Assembly (NCBI GenBank): GCA_029834535.1
Contig: JAQMWT010000078.1
Location: 62,001 to 126,000, forward strand
Direction of reading: 5' to 3'
DNA: 64,000 nucleotides
DNA from: Chrysophaeum taylorii
Lineage: Eukaryota > Sar > Pelagophyceae > Pelagomonadales > Pelagomonadaceae
Shown piece after piece: positions 8,519-18,403 of this stretch. Both the position numbers and the translations under genes were made by a program. The notes beneath the pieces were generated by a model. It was not told the DNA's origin, made no database searches, and was given only the letters and a program-made list of their open reading frames with translations. Positions within the stretch are counted from its first letter, which is position 1. Every line of letters starts with the position of its first letter.

Positions 8519-10906
8519 ATGTTGGCGTTGTGGGTAGTGGTCGGCGCGGCAGCGCAAAAAGAAGTGTACCGTCGCGTGGAGGCGGCAAACACGAGCTCAC
8601 TGCTTGAGGTGATCGAGGCGTTGCCCATGAGCGTGTATCGCGTCCGGTACGACTCGGTCGAAGGGCGACGGCGGCTGGGCGTGATGGGCGACGAGGTCGC
8701 GCAACTGGTGCCCGCGGCGGTGACGACGGTGCTGCGGGAGGGTGTGGAGAGCGCCCACGTCGACGACGCGGTCGTGTTTATGCACGGCGTCGGTGCGGTC
8801 CAGGAGGTGGCCAAACTGCAGGCGGCGCTCCGCGTGGACGAGCTCGTCGAGCGCAAGCGGGCGGCGAGCGTCCGGTTCGAGGGTCTCGAGGGCCGGCTCG
8901 AGGCGCCGGGCGACGAGCGCGACGAAGAGCGCGTAAGGGAGGAGGTTTCCCGTCGCGAGGCCCTCGAGAGCCGCGAGACGGAGCTCGACGAAAGCGCCCG
9001 CGCCGAAACGAGGGCGTTTACCGAACGAGACGGCGTCGAGCGCCGCGCCCTAGGGGCCAAGGACGAGCGCGCGAGGGAACGGCTGCGGCACGAGGACGAA
9101 AGCGACCGAGCGCGGCACGCCGAGCTCCTGAGGCTGCGCGAGGAGTCGACGGCGAAGCAAGAGGAGTCGCGGAGGTCGACGGACGCGGCGCTCGCGGCTC
9201 GACGACTCGAGGACGACCGCGAGCTCGAGGTGCAACGGCGCGAGGCCGAGCTCGCGAGAGTGCAGGCCGAGGCGGAGGCGCGCGCCAGGGCTGAGCGCGA
9301 GACCGAGGACGTGCGGCTCCGCGCCATGCGCGCGCAGATGGCCGAGGACCGCCGACGAATTCTCGACGCGATCGCGCTCGTCGCCGCCGCTCTAGGGCGC
9401 GGGGCGAGCGCGCTGCTCGACGACCCCAAAATGCTGGGGACGGCAGTCCTCGCGATCATTGCTCTCATTGGCGGCGGCTTTTTTTCCCGCGAGGCCGCCA
9501 AGCTCGCGCGCACCCTCGCCGAGGCATACTTGGGTCGGCCGCGCCTTGTCCGCGAAACGAGCCGCAGGCGCCTGGCGCGCGCGCGCCGGTGGCTCCGCGG
9601 GGGCTGCGGCTTGTGCCGCGCGTGTGTTTTCGTGGGAATTGCGAGCGCGCGTCGCGTGGTCGCCCTGCGGAAGGCGGCCTCTTGGGTCGCGTTTTACGCG
9701 CGCCTCGCGCTCGCTCGAGAGCCACAAAAGCGGACGAGACTCCGCGACGCGAGGGCCGCAGCGGCGTCGGCCGCGCGGGCCGCCGCCCAACTCGAAATCG
9801 ACGCCAAACGCCGCATCGAGCTCGAGCGCGTCCGTGCCGAAGAGTCGAGATTTCTCGAGGGTGTCGTCCTGCCCGCGTCGCTCCGCGACCGCACGTTGAG
9901 GCTCGCGGTCGCCAACCGCAACGCCCGGGCCAACGGCGCACCCTTCCGCCACATGTTGCTCCACGGCCCCCCGGGGACCGGCAAAACTCTGGTCGCCAAG
10001 CGTCTCGCGCGCGGCTCGGGCCTCGAGTACGCCATAATGAGCGGCGGCGACGTCGGACCGCTCGGCGCCGACGGCGTGACCGCGCTCCACGCGCTCTTCC
10101 GGTGGGCGCGGACGAGCGCGACCGGCGTTCTCGTTTTTATCGACGAGGCCGAAGCGTTTCTCGCGAGCCGCGCGCGAGCCAAGCTCACAGAGCACATGCG
10201 CAACGCCCTCAACGCCTTTTTGTACCAGACGGGATCGCCCTCGTTTTCCTTTCTTCTCGTGCTCGCGACCAACCGCCCGCGCGACCTCGACGAGGCCGTT
10301 CTCGACCGCGTAGACGAGACCCTTCACTTCGATCTTCCAACGCGGGACCAGCGAGCGAGTCTCGTCCGGCTCTACTACGACGCCTACGTCGGCAACCTCG
10401 CGACCACCGCGACAAACGCGGCTCTCGCCCGCGCGCTCCTGTCGCTCCTCGCGCTCCCGACGCCCCTCGATATTGCCGACGACATCGACGACGAGGTCCT
10501 CGAGGCCGCGACCAACATGACGCCGGGATTCTCCGGCCGCGAGATCGAGAAGCTCATGGTCGCCGTCCAGAGCGCTGCGTACGGCAGCGGCGCCAAGCTC
10601 GACGCGCGTCTCTTTCTTGCTATCGTCAACCACAAGTGCAAGGAACACGCCCACAAGTCCGACGGCATGACGACAGCTGCTCCGTCTGCGACGCCCTTCC
10701 TCCTCCTCGATGGCGATGATGATGGCTACGGCGGTGCGCTAAGCACTGACGACAAGGTCCGCCGAGAGCACCGCGAGGTCGAGATCATCGCCAAGATGAA
10801 CCCTAGCGACGGTTTCCTCGCCGAACTCCAGGGGCGCTCGACCTCGAGCGGCGGGAGAACGACCTTCTTTCGCAAGAAATCCGCCGCCATGGACCATCCC
10901 GAATGA
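8519..10906 (+). CDS. ATAD3-like mitochondrial AAA+ ATPase with S74-chaperone-like N-terminus
   Basis: 795 residues from ATG 8519. The AAA+ module has Walker A GPPGTGKT (about residue 484), Walker B LVFIDEAEAF (about 538) and 'NAFLYQTG', 'LATNRPRDLDEAVLDRVDE' and 'FDLPTRDQRASLVRLYYD'. These are hallmark strings of ATAD3, the inner-membrane ATPase of mitochondrial nucleoids and contact sites. Upstream is a long Glu/Arg coiled coil (about 110-290) and a hydrophobic segment LGTAVLAIIALIGGGFF (about 306), also as in ATAD3. Unusually, residues about 25-105 (SVYRVRYDSVEGRRRLGVMG, then DEVAQLVPAAV and 'VDDAVVFMHGVGAVQEVAKL') look like a peptidase S74/endosialidase intramolecular-chaperone fold. The extreme N-terminus MLALWVVVGAAA reads as a secretory signal rather than a mitochondrial presequence, so an upstream exon may be missing. 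The AAA+ call is firm; the S74 call is moderate. Confidence 0.8.
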   Translation: MLALWVVVGAAAQKEVYRRVEAANTSSLLEVIEALPMSVYRVRYDSVEGRRRLGVMGDEVAQLVPAAVTTVLREGVESAHVDDAVVFMHGVGAVQEVAKLQAALRVDELVERKRAASVRFEGLEGRLEAPGDERDEERVREEVSRREALESRETELDESARAETRAFTERDGVERRALGAKDERARERLRHEDESDRARHAELLRLREESTAKQEESRRSTDAALAARRLEDDRELEVQRREAELARVQAEAEARARAERETEDVRLRAMRAQMAEDRRRILDAIALVAAALGRGASALLDDPKMLGTAVLAIIALIGGGFFSREAAKLARTLAEAYLGRPRLVRETSRRRLARARRWLRGGCGLCRACVFVGIASARRVVALRKAASWVAFYARLALAREPQKRTRLRDARAAAASAARAAAQLEIDAKRRIELERVRAEESRFLEGVVLPASLRDRTLRLAVANRNARANGAPFRHMLLHGPPGTGKTLVAKRLARGSGLEYAIMSGGDVGPLGADGVTALHALFRWARTSATGVLVFIDEAEAFLASRARAKLTEHMRNALNAFLYQTGSPSFSFLLVLATNRPRDLDEAVLDRVDETLHFDLPTRDQRASLVRLYYDAYVGNLATTATNAALARALLSLLALPTPLDIADDIDDEVLEAATNMTPGFSGREIEKLMVAVQSAAYGSGAKLDARLFLAIVNHKCKEHAHKSDGMTTAAPSATPFLLLDGDDDGYGGALSTDDKVRREHREVEIIAKMNPSDGFLAELQGRSTSSGGRTTFFRKKSAAMDHPE

Positions 10907-11103
10907 CACGGCGGCGACGACACCGATAAAGAGCGAGCGAGCGAGCGTGCGAGCCCCCTCGTGTACGAATCATGCCGCCCGAGGTCTCTTCAAGAATGAT
11001 AGAACATAGGTGGCTGCTGCTGCTGAAACTGATCATATCATCAAGGTTGGTGTACGTGCAGCAGCGGGACAGCTCGACGGAGAGAGAAGGGGAGGGGTGA
11101 CTG

Positions 11104-11940
11104 CTACTTGCGGAGGTTGATGTTGAGAGCGACTTCGTTTATGTTCCACTTCATTTTGGTGCGGGTGATGGGCATGATGCGGCGCATCGCCTTGAAGGTC
11201 TCGTGCGACATCCCGGCGTACATCTGCTCGAGGGCAGCTTGGAGGTCGGCCTCGGCGGCCTCGATGTGCGCAGCAATCGCGGCAGCGATGTCGCCCGTCG
11301 GCAGGGTTGCCGCCGGAACGACCTTGTGGGTCTGGAGCTGGACGTTGCCGTCTTCAAAGTAGTGGGCGTGGATCTTGAGGGTCCCGGCGATGCTGGGAGC
11401 GTCGCCAAGGTAGACATTCCAGGTGGATATCCAGTTGCCACTCCAGTAGTTGCGGAGGTTGATTTTTTCGCTGCGGACGACGACGAGGAGCCCCGCCTCC
11501 ACCGCGTACACCGCACACTCGGCGTCGCTGGAATATTGTCCCATGACGTACTCTCGAACCTTGTCCTCGACGGCCTTGGCGGTCTCGTCGACGCCGCGCC
11601 CCTCAAAGTCCTCGGCCAGCGTCGCCTCCATCGAGACGTGGTCCACCTCGAAGGCATTGCCCGTCTGCGTGTCGACGTAGTGCGTCAGGTCGATCTCGCC
11701 CTCCTTGCTAAGAATGACGTGGCCGCCCGCGTCGGTCCGCGCGCCGCGGTAGTTGGTGCAGTTGTACACGCGGGCGATCCCCTTGATCATCCCCTCGTCC
11801 AGCATCGAGCCCGGAACGAGCGCCTGCACATCAGCGAGCACCTCGCCGAACTGACCGGGCGGCGAGTGCAGCAGAAAGTGCTGCGCAATCTGCAGCTTCT
11901 CTTCGGGGGTCGCCTCCTCCGCCTCTTCCTCGTCCTCCAT
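11104..11940 (-). CDS. CAPZA: F-actin capping protein subunit alpha (CapZ alpha)
   Basis: 278 residues, the usual length for the family (about 260-290). Diagnostic strings are 'KLQIAQHFLLHSPPGQFGEV' near the N-terminus, 'YNCTNYRGAR', 'SGNWISTWNV', 'GTLKIHAHYFEDGNVQLQT' and the C-terminal 'MRRIMPITRTKMKWN', which in CapZ alpha precedes the actin-binding tentacle. With a beta subunit (not in this window) it caps filament barbed ends. The start follows an acidic N-terminus, MEDEEEAEEA. A telobox-like GAACCCTAAT lies about 42 bp upstream on the coding strand. It converges with the ATPase gene, 197 bp between stops. Confidence 0.92.
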   Translation of the reverse strand: MEDEEEAEEATPEEKLQIAQHFLLHSPPGQFGEVLADVQALVPGSMLDEGMIKGIARVYNCTNYRGARTDAGGHVILSKEGEIDLTHYVDTQTGNAFEVDHVSMEATLAEDFEGRGVDETAKAVEDKVREYVMGQYSSDAECAVYAVEAGLLVVVRSEKINLRNYWSGNWISTWNVYLGDAPSIAGTLKIHAHYFEDGNVQLQTHKVVPAATLPTGDIAAAIAAHIEAAEADLQAALEQMYAGMSHETFKAMRRIMPITRTKMKWNINEVALNINLRK

Positions 11941-12050
11941 TCCTCGTCCTTTCTACGACTACAATGTCGCGAGTCAAACAATTAGGGTTCATTCATTCAT
12001 TCATTAGGAGTGTGGTAAAACTGCTCCTCAAAGGCTTAGGGTTATTATTA

Positions 12051-13223
12051 TTAACGGCGTCGATCGCGACTTCGTGAGCGAGACCGCGACCGCCGGCCGC
12101 GCCGCTGCGAGTGGTACCCCCCGTTCCCACCGTAGTGGTCGTCGTGGTGGGGACTCCGCCGCCCATCGCGCCGCCCGTCGCGCCGATCATCGTATCGTTC
12201 ACGACGCTCGTCGTACCGCCGCCCGTTGGATGACCCCCCCTCCTGCCCGCTTCGTCCCCCGTAGCGCGACGGCGGCGGCCCGTAGTCCATGGGACCAGGT
12301 GGCCCGTAGCCCCAGCCACCGCCAACGCCACCACCGAAACCTCCCGCCTGTTGTTGTTGTTGTTGTTGTTGCTGTTGTTGTTGTTGGTGTTGCTGGCGGA
12401 GGTGAGGGGGGGGGGCGCTCCAGGCTTGGCGCGGCGGCAGCGGCTGGCCGCCAAAGTTACTCGGAGGCTTCATGTTCGGGTTTGGCGGCGGGTAGCCGTT
12501 TGGTCCCCACTTGACCCCCGCGGAAGAAGCGGGGGCCGGCTGTTTTTTGTCCTCTTCTGAAGGCGGTGGCGGCCGCGCTCTGGCGGGAATTACGGGGGGC
12601 TGCTGGAGCAGAGGGACGCGCGGCGGCTCCGGGCCCCCGCCGTTCGGAGGCGCCCCCGTCGTCTTGGCCGCCTCGGCCTTGGCGAAGCGGCTGCGACGCT
12701 CCTGGAGCTCGCGGCGCAGCAGGAGCTGGCGCGCCCGGTACTTCCGCCAGCTCTCCTCGACCATGCCGTAGTTAAAGTAATCGCTAGGGTCGGCGTCGGG
12801 CCGCGTCCACGGCCGTTCTTCCAGACCCTCGATGTCAATGTCGAACGCCGCCTTGCGAAAGGTGGTCGTCTTCCGCGCCATCTCGTCGAGCTCTTCGTCC
12901 CCGATCTCCTCCTCGGCCGGTGCTTCATCCTCGCCACCTAACGACACCTCCTCCTCTGCCGCCGCCGCGACCACCTCCTCCTTGTCCTCCTCCTTGTTCC
13001 GCACCCACGTGTTCTCGCCGCGACCAAACCGCGCCATGCTCGCCACCAGTGCGCGTCCCGACACCCCGCCGGCGACCCCCTGCTTGCTGCTGTCGATGAT
13101 GTACGTCGGCCCCCCGTTCTCCGTCGTCTCGTCGTACTCCTCCTCGTCCGCCACCATCACCTCGGGCTCCTGCTGCGCCAGAGCGGTGAGCTCCAACGGC
13201 TCGTCTTGCTCTTCGTCGATCAT
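12051..13223 (-). CDS. FIP1: Pre-mRNA 3'-end processing factor FIP1-like
   Basis: 390 residues from ATG 13223 (the frame also reads from an upstream TTG). The Fip1 motif is at about residues 130-165: 'DIDIEGLEERPWTRPDADPS', then DYFNYGMVEESWRKY. Fip1 uses this to bridge poly(A) polymerase and CPSF. The N-terminal half is acidic. The C-terminal half is Pro/Gly-rich with a poly-Gln run (CAA/CAG around 12355-12385) and ends in Arg-Asp/Arg-Ser repeats, like long plant and animal Fip1 proteins that bind RNA. The downstream neighbour on the same strand is CapZ alpha, 110 bp away. Confidence 0.85.
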   Translation of the reverse strand: MIDEEQDEPLELTALAQQEPEVMVADEEEYDETTENGGPTYIIDSSKQGVAGGVSGRALVASMARFGRGENTWVRNKEEDKEEVVAAAAEEEVSLGGEDEAPAEEEIGDEELDEMARKTTTFRKAAFDIDIEGLEERPWTRPDADPSDYFNYGMVEESWRKYRARQLLLRRELQERRSRFAKAEAAKTTGAPPNGGGPEPPRVPLLQQPPVIPARARPPPPSEEDKKQPAPASSAGVKWGPNGYPPPNPNMKPPSNFGGQPLPPRQAWSAPPPHLRQQHQQQQQQQQQQQQQAGGFGGGVGGGWGYGPPGPMDYGPPPSRYGGRSGQEGGSSNGRRYDERRERYDDRRDGRRDGRRSPHHDDHYGGNGGYHSQRRGRRSRSRSRSRDRRR

Positions 13224-13553
13224 CGCGAGATGTCTCAACCCACGTCCGTCGAACGTCCTCCAAACGAAGAACTCGTTCCTCCTCGAATCGCCATTCGAAC
13301 CCCTCTACGACCAAGAAGAAGAAGGGTGCGTCTCTTTAACAATTACCCTAATTTGACACGCCCCCAAGCAAGACTGGGGTGGGATTAATAAATAAGTGGA
13401 GCGCGCTGCGCGCGGAGGAGTACCGCAGATGGAGCGAGCGTCAGTGGCGGGCTCCCCGAGAGAGGCGGAGTTTTGCTGGCTCGTATCTCCGGTCTAACAA
13501 ACAATCGTAACACACTTCGCGCCCGAAGCTGCAGCGGGCGACGTAAGCACTCA
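13224..13553. other. Intergenic spacer between FIP1 start and receptor-like gene stop
   Basis: 330 bp with no gene seen. It holds the presumed FIP1 promoter: ACCCTAATTTGACACG at about 13345 and a purine-rich stretch just before the ATG. Nothing else is recognisable. Confidence 0.4.
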
Positions 13554-16500
13554 TCACGTGTCATGACGTGAGGATGAACTCCAGACCGAGTAAACGTTGG
13601 GGCTTTGCGGATGGCGAGGAGCGGCACAGCACCCCATGTCCCAGTTATCGTCCTCTCCGAGGCTGCTTCTCGGCGACATGGCAGAATTTATCTCCAGGAC
13701 CACGGACTCCTGGTCGTCGTCGTCGAATCGGATCGCGTCGTCGTCGCGCGACTGCTCTATCGGAGTCTCGGCGTGGTCGAGACTACTCCGGGAGACGGAA
13801 ACGAGATCGTCATCGCCCAGTTCCCCTTTTTGCACCGGACCCTCTTTAGTCTCGTCGTCGGGGAGTTCGAAGGACACCGCTCGCTGGCTCCCTCCGCTGT
13901 CGGGAATGTTCACGCGAACGTCCCCGAGATGCTGCTGCTGCGGGGTCCCGTCGAGCGTCTGGGTCGTCGTGATCGTGGTCGAAGGCGAGAAGGATGTCGA
14001 CATGTCGCTAGGTCGACTCCCGAGCGAATCCGCGACCGAACGGATGATGTTGCGCTTGTTGGGTGTGGCCGCGCCTTTCGACGAGAGACTGGCGAGTAGG
14101 TAGTCGGACAACGAGTCGAGTCCGAAGATTTCGAGGATAATGATGGCGATGGCGAGCAACACAAATCCCCCCATGAGCATGATGAAAATCGCCGAGAACA
14201 CGGGACCCGCGAAGACTCGCGTCGCGTGGTTTGTCTGGTCGTCGTCGTCGTCGCACACGTTCGAGACGTGCAGCATGAGCGACAGGAAGAAGATGAGGAC
14301 GAGTTGTTCCTGTGATAAACAATTTTGAGGACGACGCGCGTCTTCGACACGAACCTGTGCGACCTCGGCGATAAGGTCGTCCTCGTCCTCGACGAAAGGC
14401 TTGGAATGCGAATACACCTTGGCGCTGACGAGCGAAAAGAGGGCGCCGAAGGCGATCTGGGTGCTGCTTCCCGGGTACAGAAAGACGAGGATACCGCTGA
14501 GCGCGAGCTTCCGGACACACTCAAAAACACTGAACATGTATGCACGCGGCTCGTACTCCTCCCACAAAAAGCTCAGGTGTTCGATCTCCTTGTCCCTGGA
14601 TCGCTGCTGCACCTTGATCATCTGCTTGACAAACCCCAGCTCGCGCTTCGCCGTCAGCACGAACGCCTTGTCCTCGTCGGAGAGCGTCAGGTGGGCGAAC
14701 AGGTCCACCTTCTGGAGCTCGGGATTGATGCTTGTCCGGTGCCTCCACAGGAGGCAGAAGTAAATGCACGGGATGCCGACGGGGTACACGAACAGCGCAA
14801 TGATCGCGTACACTTCCGTAGCCTTGTAGCTCGGCGAGTCGCAACTTATGCTGCGTGGCGCGAAAGAGCTGACACGCGTGGTTGGTTGGTGACAGACGCA
14901 CCTGTAGTCGACTTGTAGCACTTTCAGGTTGGTCCGTCCGTCGAGGTCCGTCCGGAATTTCTCGCAGCTGAAGAACTGAAAGCACGTAGTCGAGATGCTG
15001 GGAAAGATAAGAAATGTCTGCCGTCCCAAGGTCAAAACGGTGCGGCTATGAGATGGAAGGGGAGGACGCACCATAAGGAGCCACAGAAAAATCGCCTTGT
15101 TGAATATCATCCGAGCCTGCTTGCTCATGATCTCGCATCTCCACTTCATTCCGATGCGAGCAAGCGTGTAGAACACGAGCAGCGCAGTCAGGATGAGAGG
15201 AATGATCGTGCTCGTGTAGAGCACCTTGTAAAAGTTCCACTTCTTCACAACACACTCGAGTGCTGTGATGCGGACTAAATGAACGTCGAGCAGGCTGAAT
15301 GCGGACGCGGCGCTCAAGAACACCCTCGGATACCGGATCTGGTTGAGCACCCACGGAAGCGACGAGAGGATCTGGAAGAAAGCGATCATGATTTTGAGTT
15401 TGTTGAGAAAGGAGACCCTGAGTCTGGTCATCATTTGTGAGGTCTTGTTGTTCGTGCTGTCCTTTGGCGACAGCGAGCTCTCGTCACCAACGTTGAGCTG
15501 AAGGTGACGTTGGCTCGATTGTTGCTCAAGCTGCCGTTGGCTCGACTGTTCGCGGAGTTGCCGTCGCCGAATTGCCTTGTAGGTTCCCCCGGAGCCACTC
15601 CGGACCGAATCGGCGACAAATTGCGACAGCTCGCTGCTGTCGCCGTACTTAATCGCGCAGTACAAGATGATCCGTCCAATCGCGACGATGGCGATAACCA
15701 GCGACGCGATCACGAGCGCAAAGCGTTGGGTGTCCTTAGTCCCTTTCGAGCATTTTACACATCGATGTTTTTGCGGGTCATAGCGCGAATGGTGCGTGCA
15801 CACTTGGCACAGCGGCCTGAGAGGTAATCAATCACGCGCGTTAAAACGATGTCGCGAAGCAACCAAGGAGTCGCACCCTCCGTGGTAATCTGCGCACAAG
15901 TAGCTCGCGTAGGCCAGGAATCCAGTCGTCTCGTTACGCTTGTTCATCACCGGCTCGCCGCCCACGCACGCGCCGTCGTATTCGCATTCGTATATTTTTG
16001 TGGTCTCCGCCGACGCACGCCACTTATTTCTCGCGACGTCGAGCGTCTGCAGCGTGAGACCGGGTATCGCGCACTGCAGACCGCTCCACTCGAGGCAGCT
16101 GGTACACTCGAATGTCTTCGTCTCGAAATTCGTCTCCGGACAAAGGACTGTGAGATTCGGTGTCACCATCGAAACGGGTTCTCCTTGCAGTTCGACGTCC
16201 AAATGCCAAGCACCGGCATCGTCGACGGAGGGCATTGGGCACGACACGGGGTAATACGGGTCGAGGCCTGGAAGAACGACTGGCAAGCTGACTTGGCACG
16301 TAACGCCGAGGAACTTTGTCTTGGTGAGCCTAACCTGGAACGATTCCAACGGCTCGTTCGTGACAGGGTTGCCTTCGTTGTCACGGGCGTAGACTTGAAT
16401 GCCTACGTGAACAACGTATCATCATCATCATCATCATTGGCGATACTATTGAACACCATGGCACCGTTAGTTATCGGAAGGGAAGCAGCGCACATACTTT

Positions 16501-17917
16501 TTTTTGTTCCAAAAAAAAATGCAACTCACCGTCGTACGTGGACCCCAGCACCGGTTTGGACGTGTTGATGACAATGGTGTGATACGGCGAGGCTTTGGCC
16601 TGAACGTGGAGCGTCAGGACAATTTCTTGACCACCGACGCCCGGATTGACTGAAGACGGGCACAACGCGTCGTCGTGGCCGGAAACGTTTTCATTTTCGA
16701 ATGCCACGAATCTGAGCCTGTAAGGTGTCGCGCGGGGTGCGACGTTCGAGCTCGAGACCCACAACGTAGCCTCAAGGTCCCGCTCGCCGACCGCGTTGGA
16801 GAGCGTGATGGTGCGCCCGGGGAGGTCTTCGCCATTTTCCCGGCTGGCAACGATCACGTCTCCTTCGGTTCTAGTCGAGATGGTGATTTGGTAATCGGGG
16901 ACCGACTCTATCGTGTTCACGCGCACGAGGCATTGTCGATCCAGCGTCTGTTCGGACCTGCGGCGTGCACGCGACGCGACGATAAAAAAGAATCAGAGCA
17001 GAGACGCACAAATTTATGAGGTAGATGGTCTCCGTCGCCTCGGCCGGCTTGTCCAATTCCATCGTCAGATTCGCGGGCAGCAGCGTGATCTTGGGTTGAA
17101 TCGTTGGGTTCTGCGACGGCATCTCCGTCGTTGGAAACATCGTGGTCGGCGAGAGCGTCGGTGCTAGCGAGGGTGCCTTGGTCGTCGGCGCGATGGTCGG
17201 CGCGGGAATCGGCACGCGCGTGGGACGAAGAGACGGCGGGAGCGATGGGGGATCCGAGGGAAACGACGTCGGGAATGTGCTCGGACGCGGAGTCGAGGAC
17301 GGCGACGCCGTCGGGGGTATCGATGGCTGGGATGTTGACGGTTCGGCCGTCGGCGAATACGTCGGTCCGAGTGATGGAACTCGGGTTGGAATTCTGGTGG
17401 GATTCAGAGTTGGCAGCATGCTGGGACTGCTCGTCGGCGGCAGGCTTGGCATCCGGGTCGGGTGCGGCGACGGTAGAATGGTCGGGAAGAAGGTCGTCGG
17501 CGCTGGAGTCGTCGTCGGCGCCAGCGTCGGAGGATACGAGATCGTAGGGCTGTAAGTAGGATCGGGATACGTAGGACGGCCTGCGGAAGCTGTCGGAAGT
17601 TCGGAGGGCACGAGCGAAATCGTCGGGTTATAAGATGGTTTGATGGAGATGCTTGGCACGTAAGTTGGCACGTAGGTCGACGGCGTGATGGAAGCGGGCG
17701 AGGCGCCCTTTTGCTTTTCCTCGTCGTCGTTGTCGTCGAGGACGGCCGAAGGCGAGACGTCGGTGGCATTGTAGTAAGGTCGAATTGACACCTCTGGGAA
17801 GTCGGACGCCGCGGGTATCGGTGCGAACGTGTACTCGCTGTCGTCCGTCGCCTCTGCTGCTGCGGCGAACGCCCAGGATGAAAGCACGACGACGACGACG
17901 ACGAGGTTCTTCTTCAT
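13554..17917 (-). CDS. Seven-exon multipass membrane protein with PTSAPT-like stalk
   Basis: Six introns can be placed by frame repair: 16958-17009 (GTGCGT/CAG), 16403-16529 (GTGAGT/TAG), 15817-15876 (GTGCGA/CAG), 15018-15071 (GTGCGT/CAG), 14851-14901 (GTGCGT/CAG) and 14310-14354 (GTTCGT/CAG). The exons total 3,975 nt, exactly 1,325 codons including the stop. Order: signal peptide (MKKNLVVVVVVLSSWAFAAA); about 250 residues of Pro/Thr/Ser repeats such as TLAPTTTPAPTTFFPTILP; a beta-rich filamin-like segment (exons 2-3, 'GIQVYARDNEGNPVTNEPLE'); a Cys-rich stretch with CxxC pairs ('LCQVCTHH', 'CVKCSKG'); several membrane helices with 'TFLIFPSISTTCFQFFSC' and 'VDYSISCDSPSYKA'; then an acidic Ser-rich cytoplasmic tail of about 200 residues. 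This layout occurs in large stramenopile and dinoflagellate surface receptors; ligand and activity are unknown. The last three introns are multiples of three without stops. Confidence 0.75.
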
Positions 17918-18403
17918 GGACGGCGCCAGGCTCGAAGGTCGCGAACGAACGCGCGGCGCACAACCGTCCGTCGGTCCGTCCGTCTGGCTGTCCTGCCGTC
18001 CGTCCGTCCAACCTAATTGTCAGTTACACTTAAATCTTTTCGACTATGCCGACGACGATTTTCTTTCCGGTGATGATGCAACTTGAAGTACGACTACTAC
18101 CTACCTATCTCAAGTATATTATCACGAAATGGACGGAAGCGGATCCCGGCACGCAGCACAACAAAGCACCGACGGCGGAATCGTCCGAGATTAGAAGACC
18201 CACCCGGTCTTTCGTAAGGACCCTCCTCCTCCCGCCTTCCAGGCACATCCCGTCCTCGCAGAACGCACCAACAATAACCCTCGAGCCCCCGCACGCTCTT
18301 CGCAGTCCACCATTAATTACCCAGGACCCTCCTCCTCCTCCCATACTCATCGAGCAACGAAAATGAAATTGCTGTCCTTTGAAGGGAAGGAGATGAGTAT
18401 TAG
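17918..18403. other. Intergenic spacer with (CCGT)n microsatellite
   Basis: 486 bp between the receptor-like gene's ATG and the signal peptidase stop. A degenerate CCGT-unit repeat sits at about 17965-18010, just upstream of the receptor-like gene. No open frame of coding character is seen. Confidence 0.4.

Noticed and set aside
8383-9513. 376-codon minus-strand frame over the ATPase N-terminus
   Set aside because: Ser/Arg/Ala antisense shadow of the Glu/Arg coiled coil.
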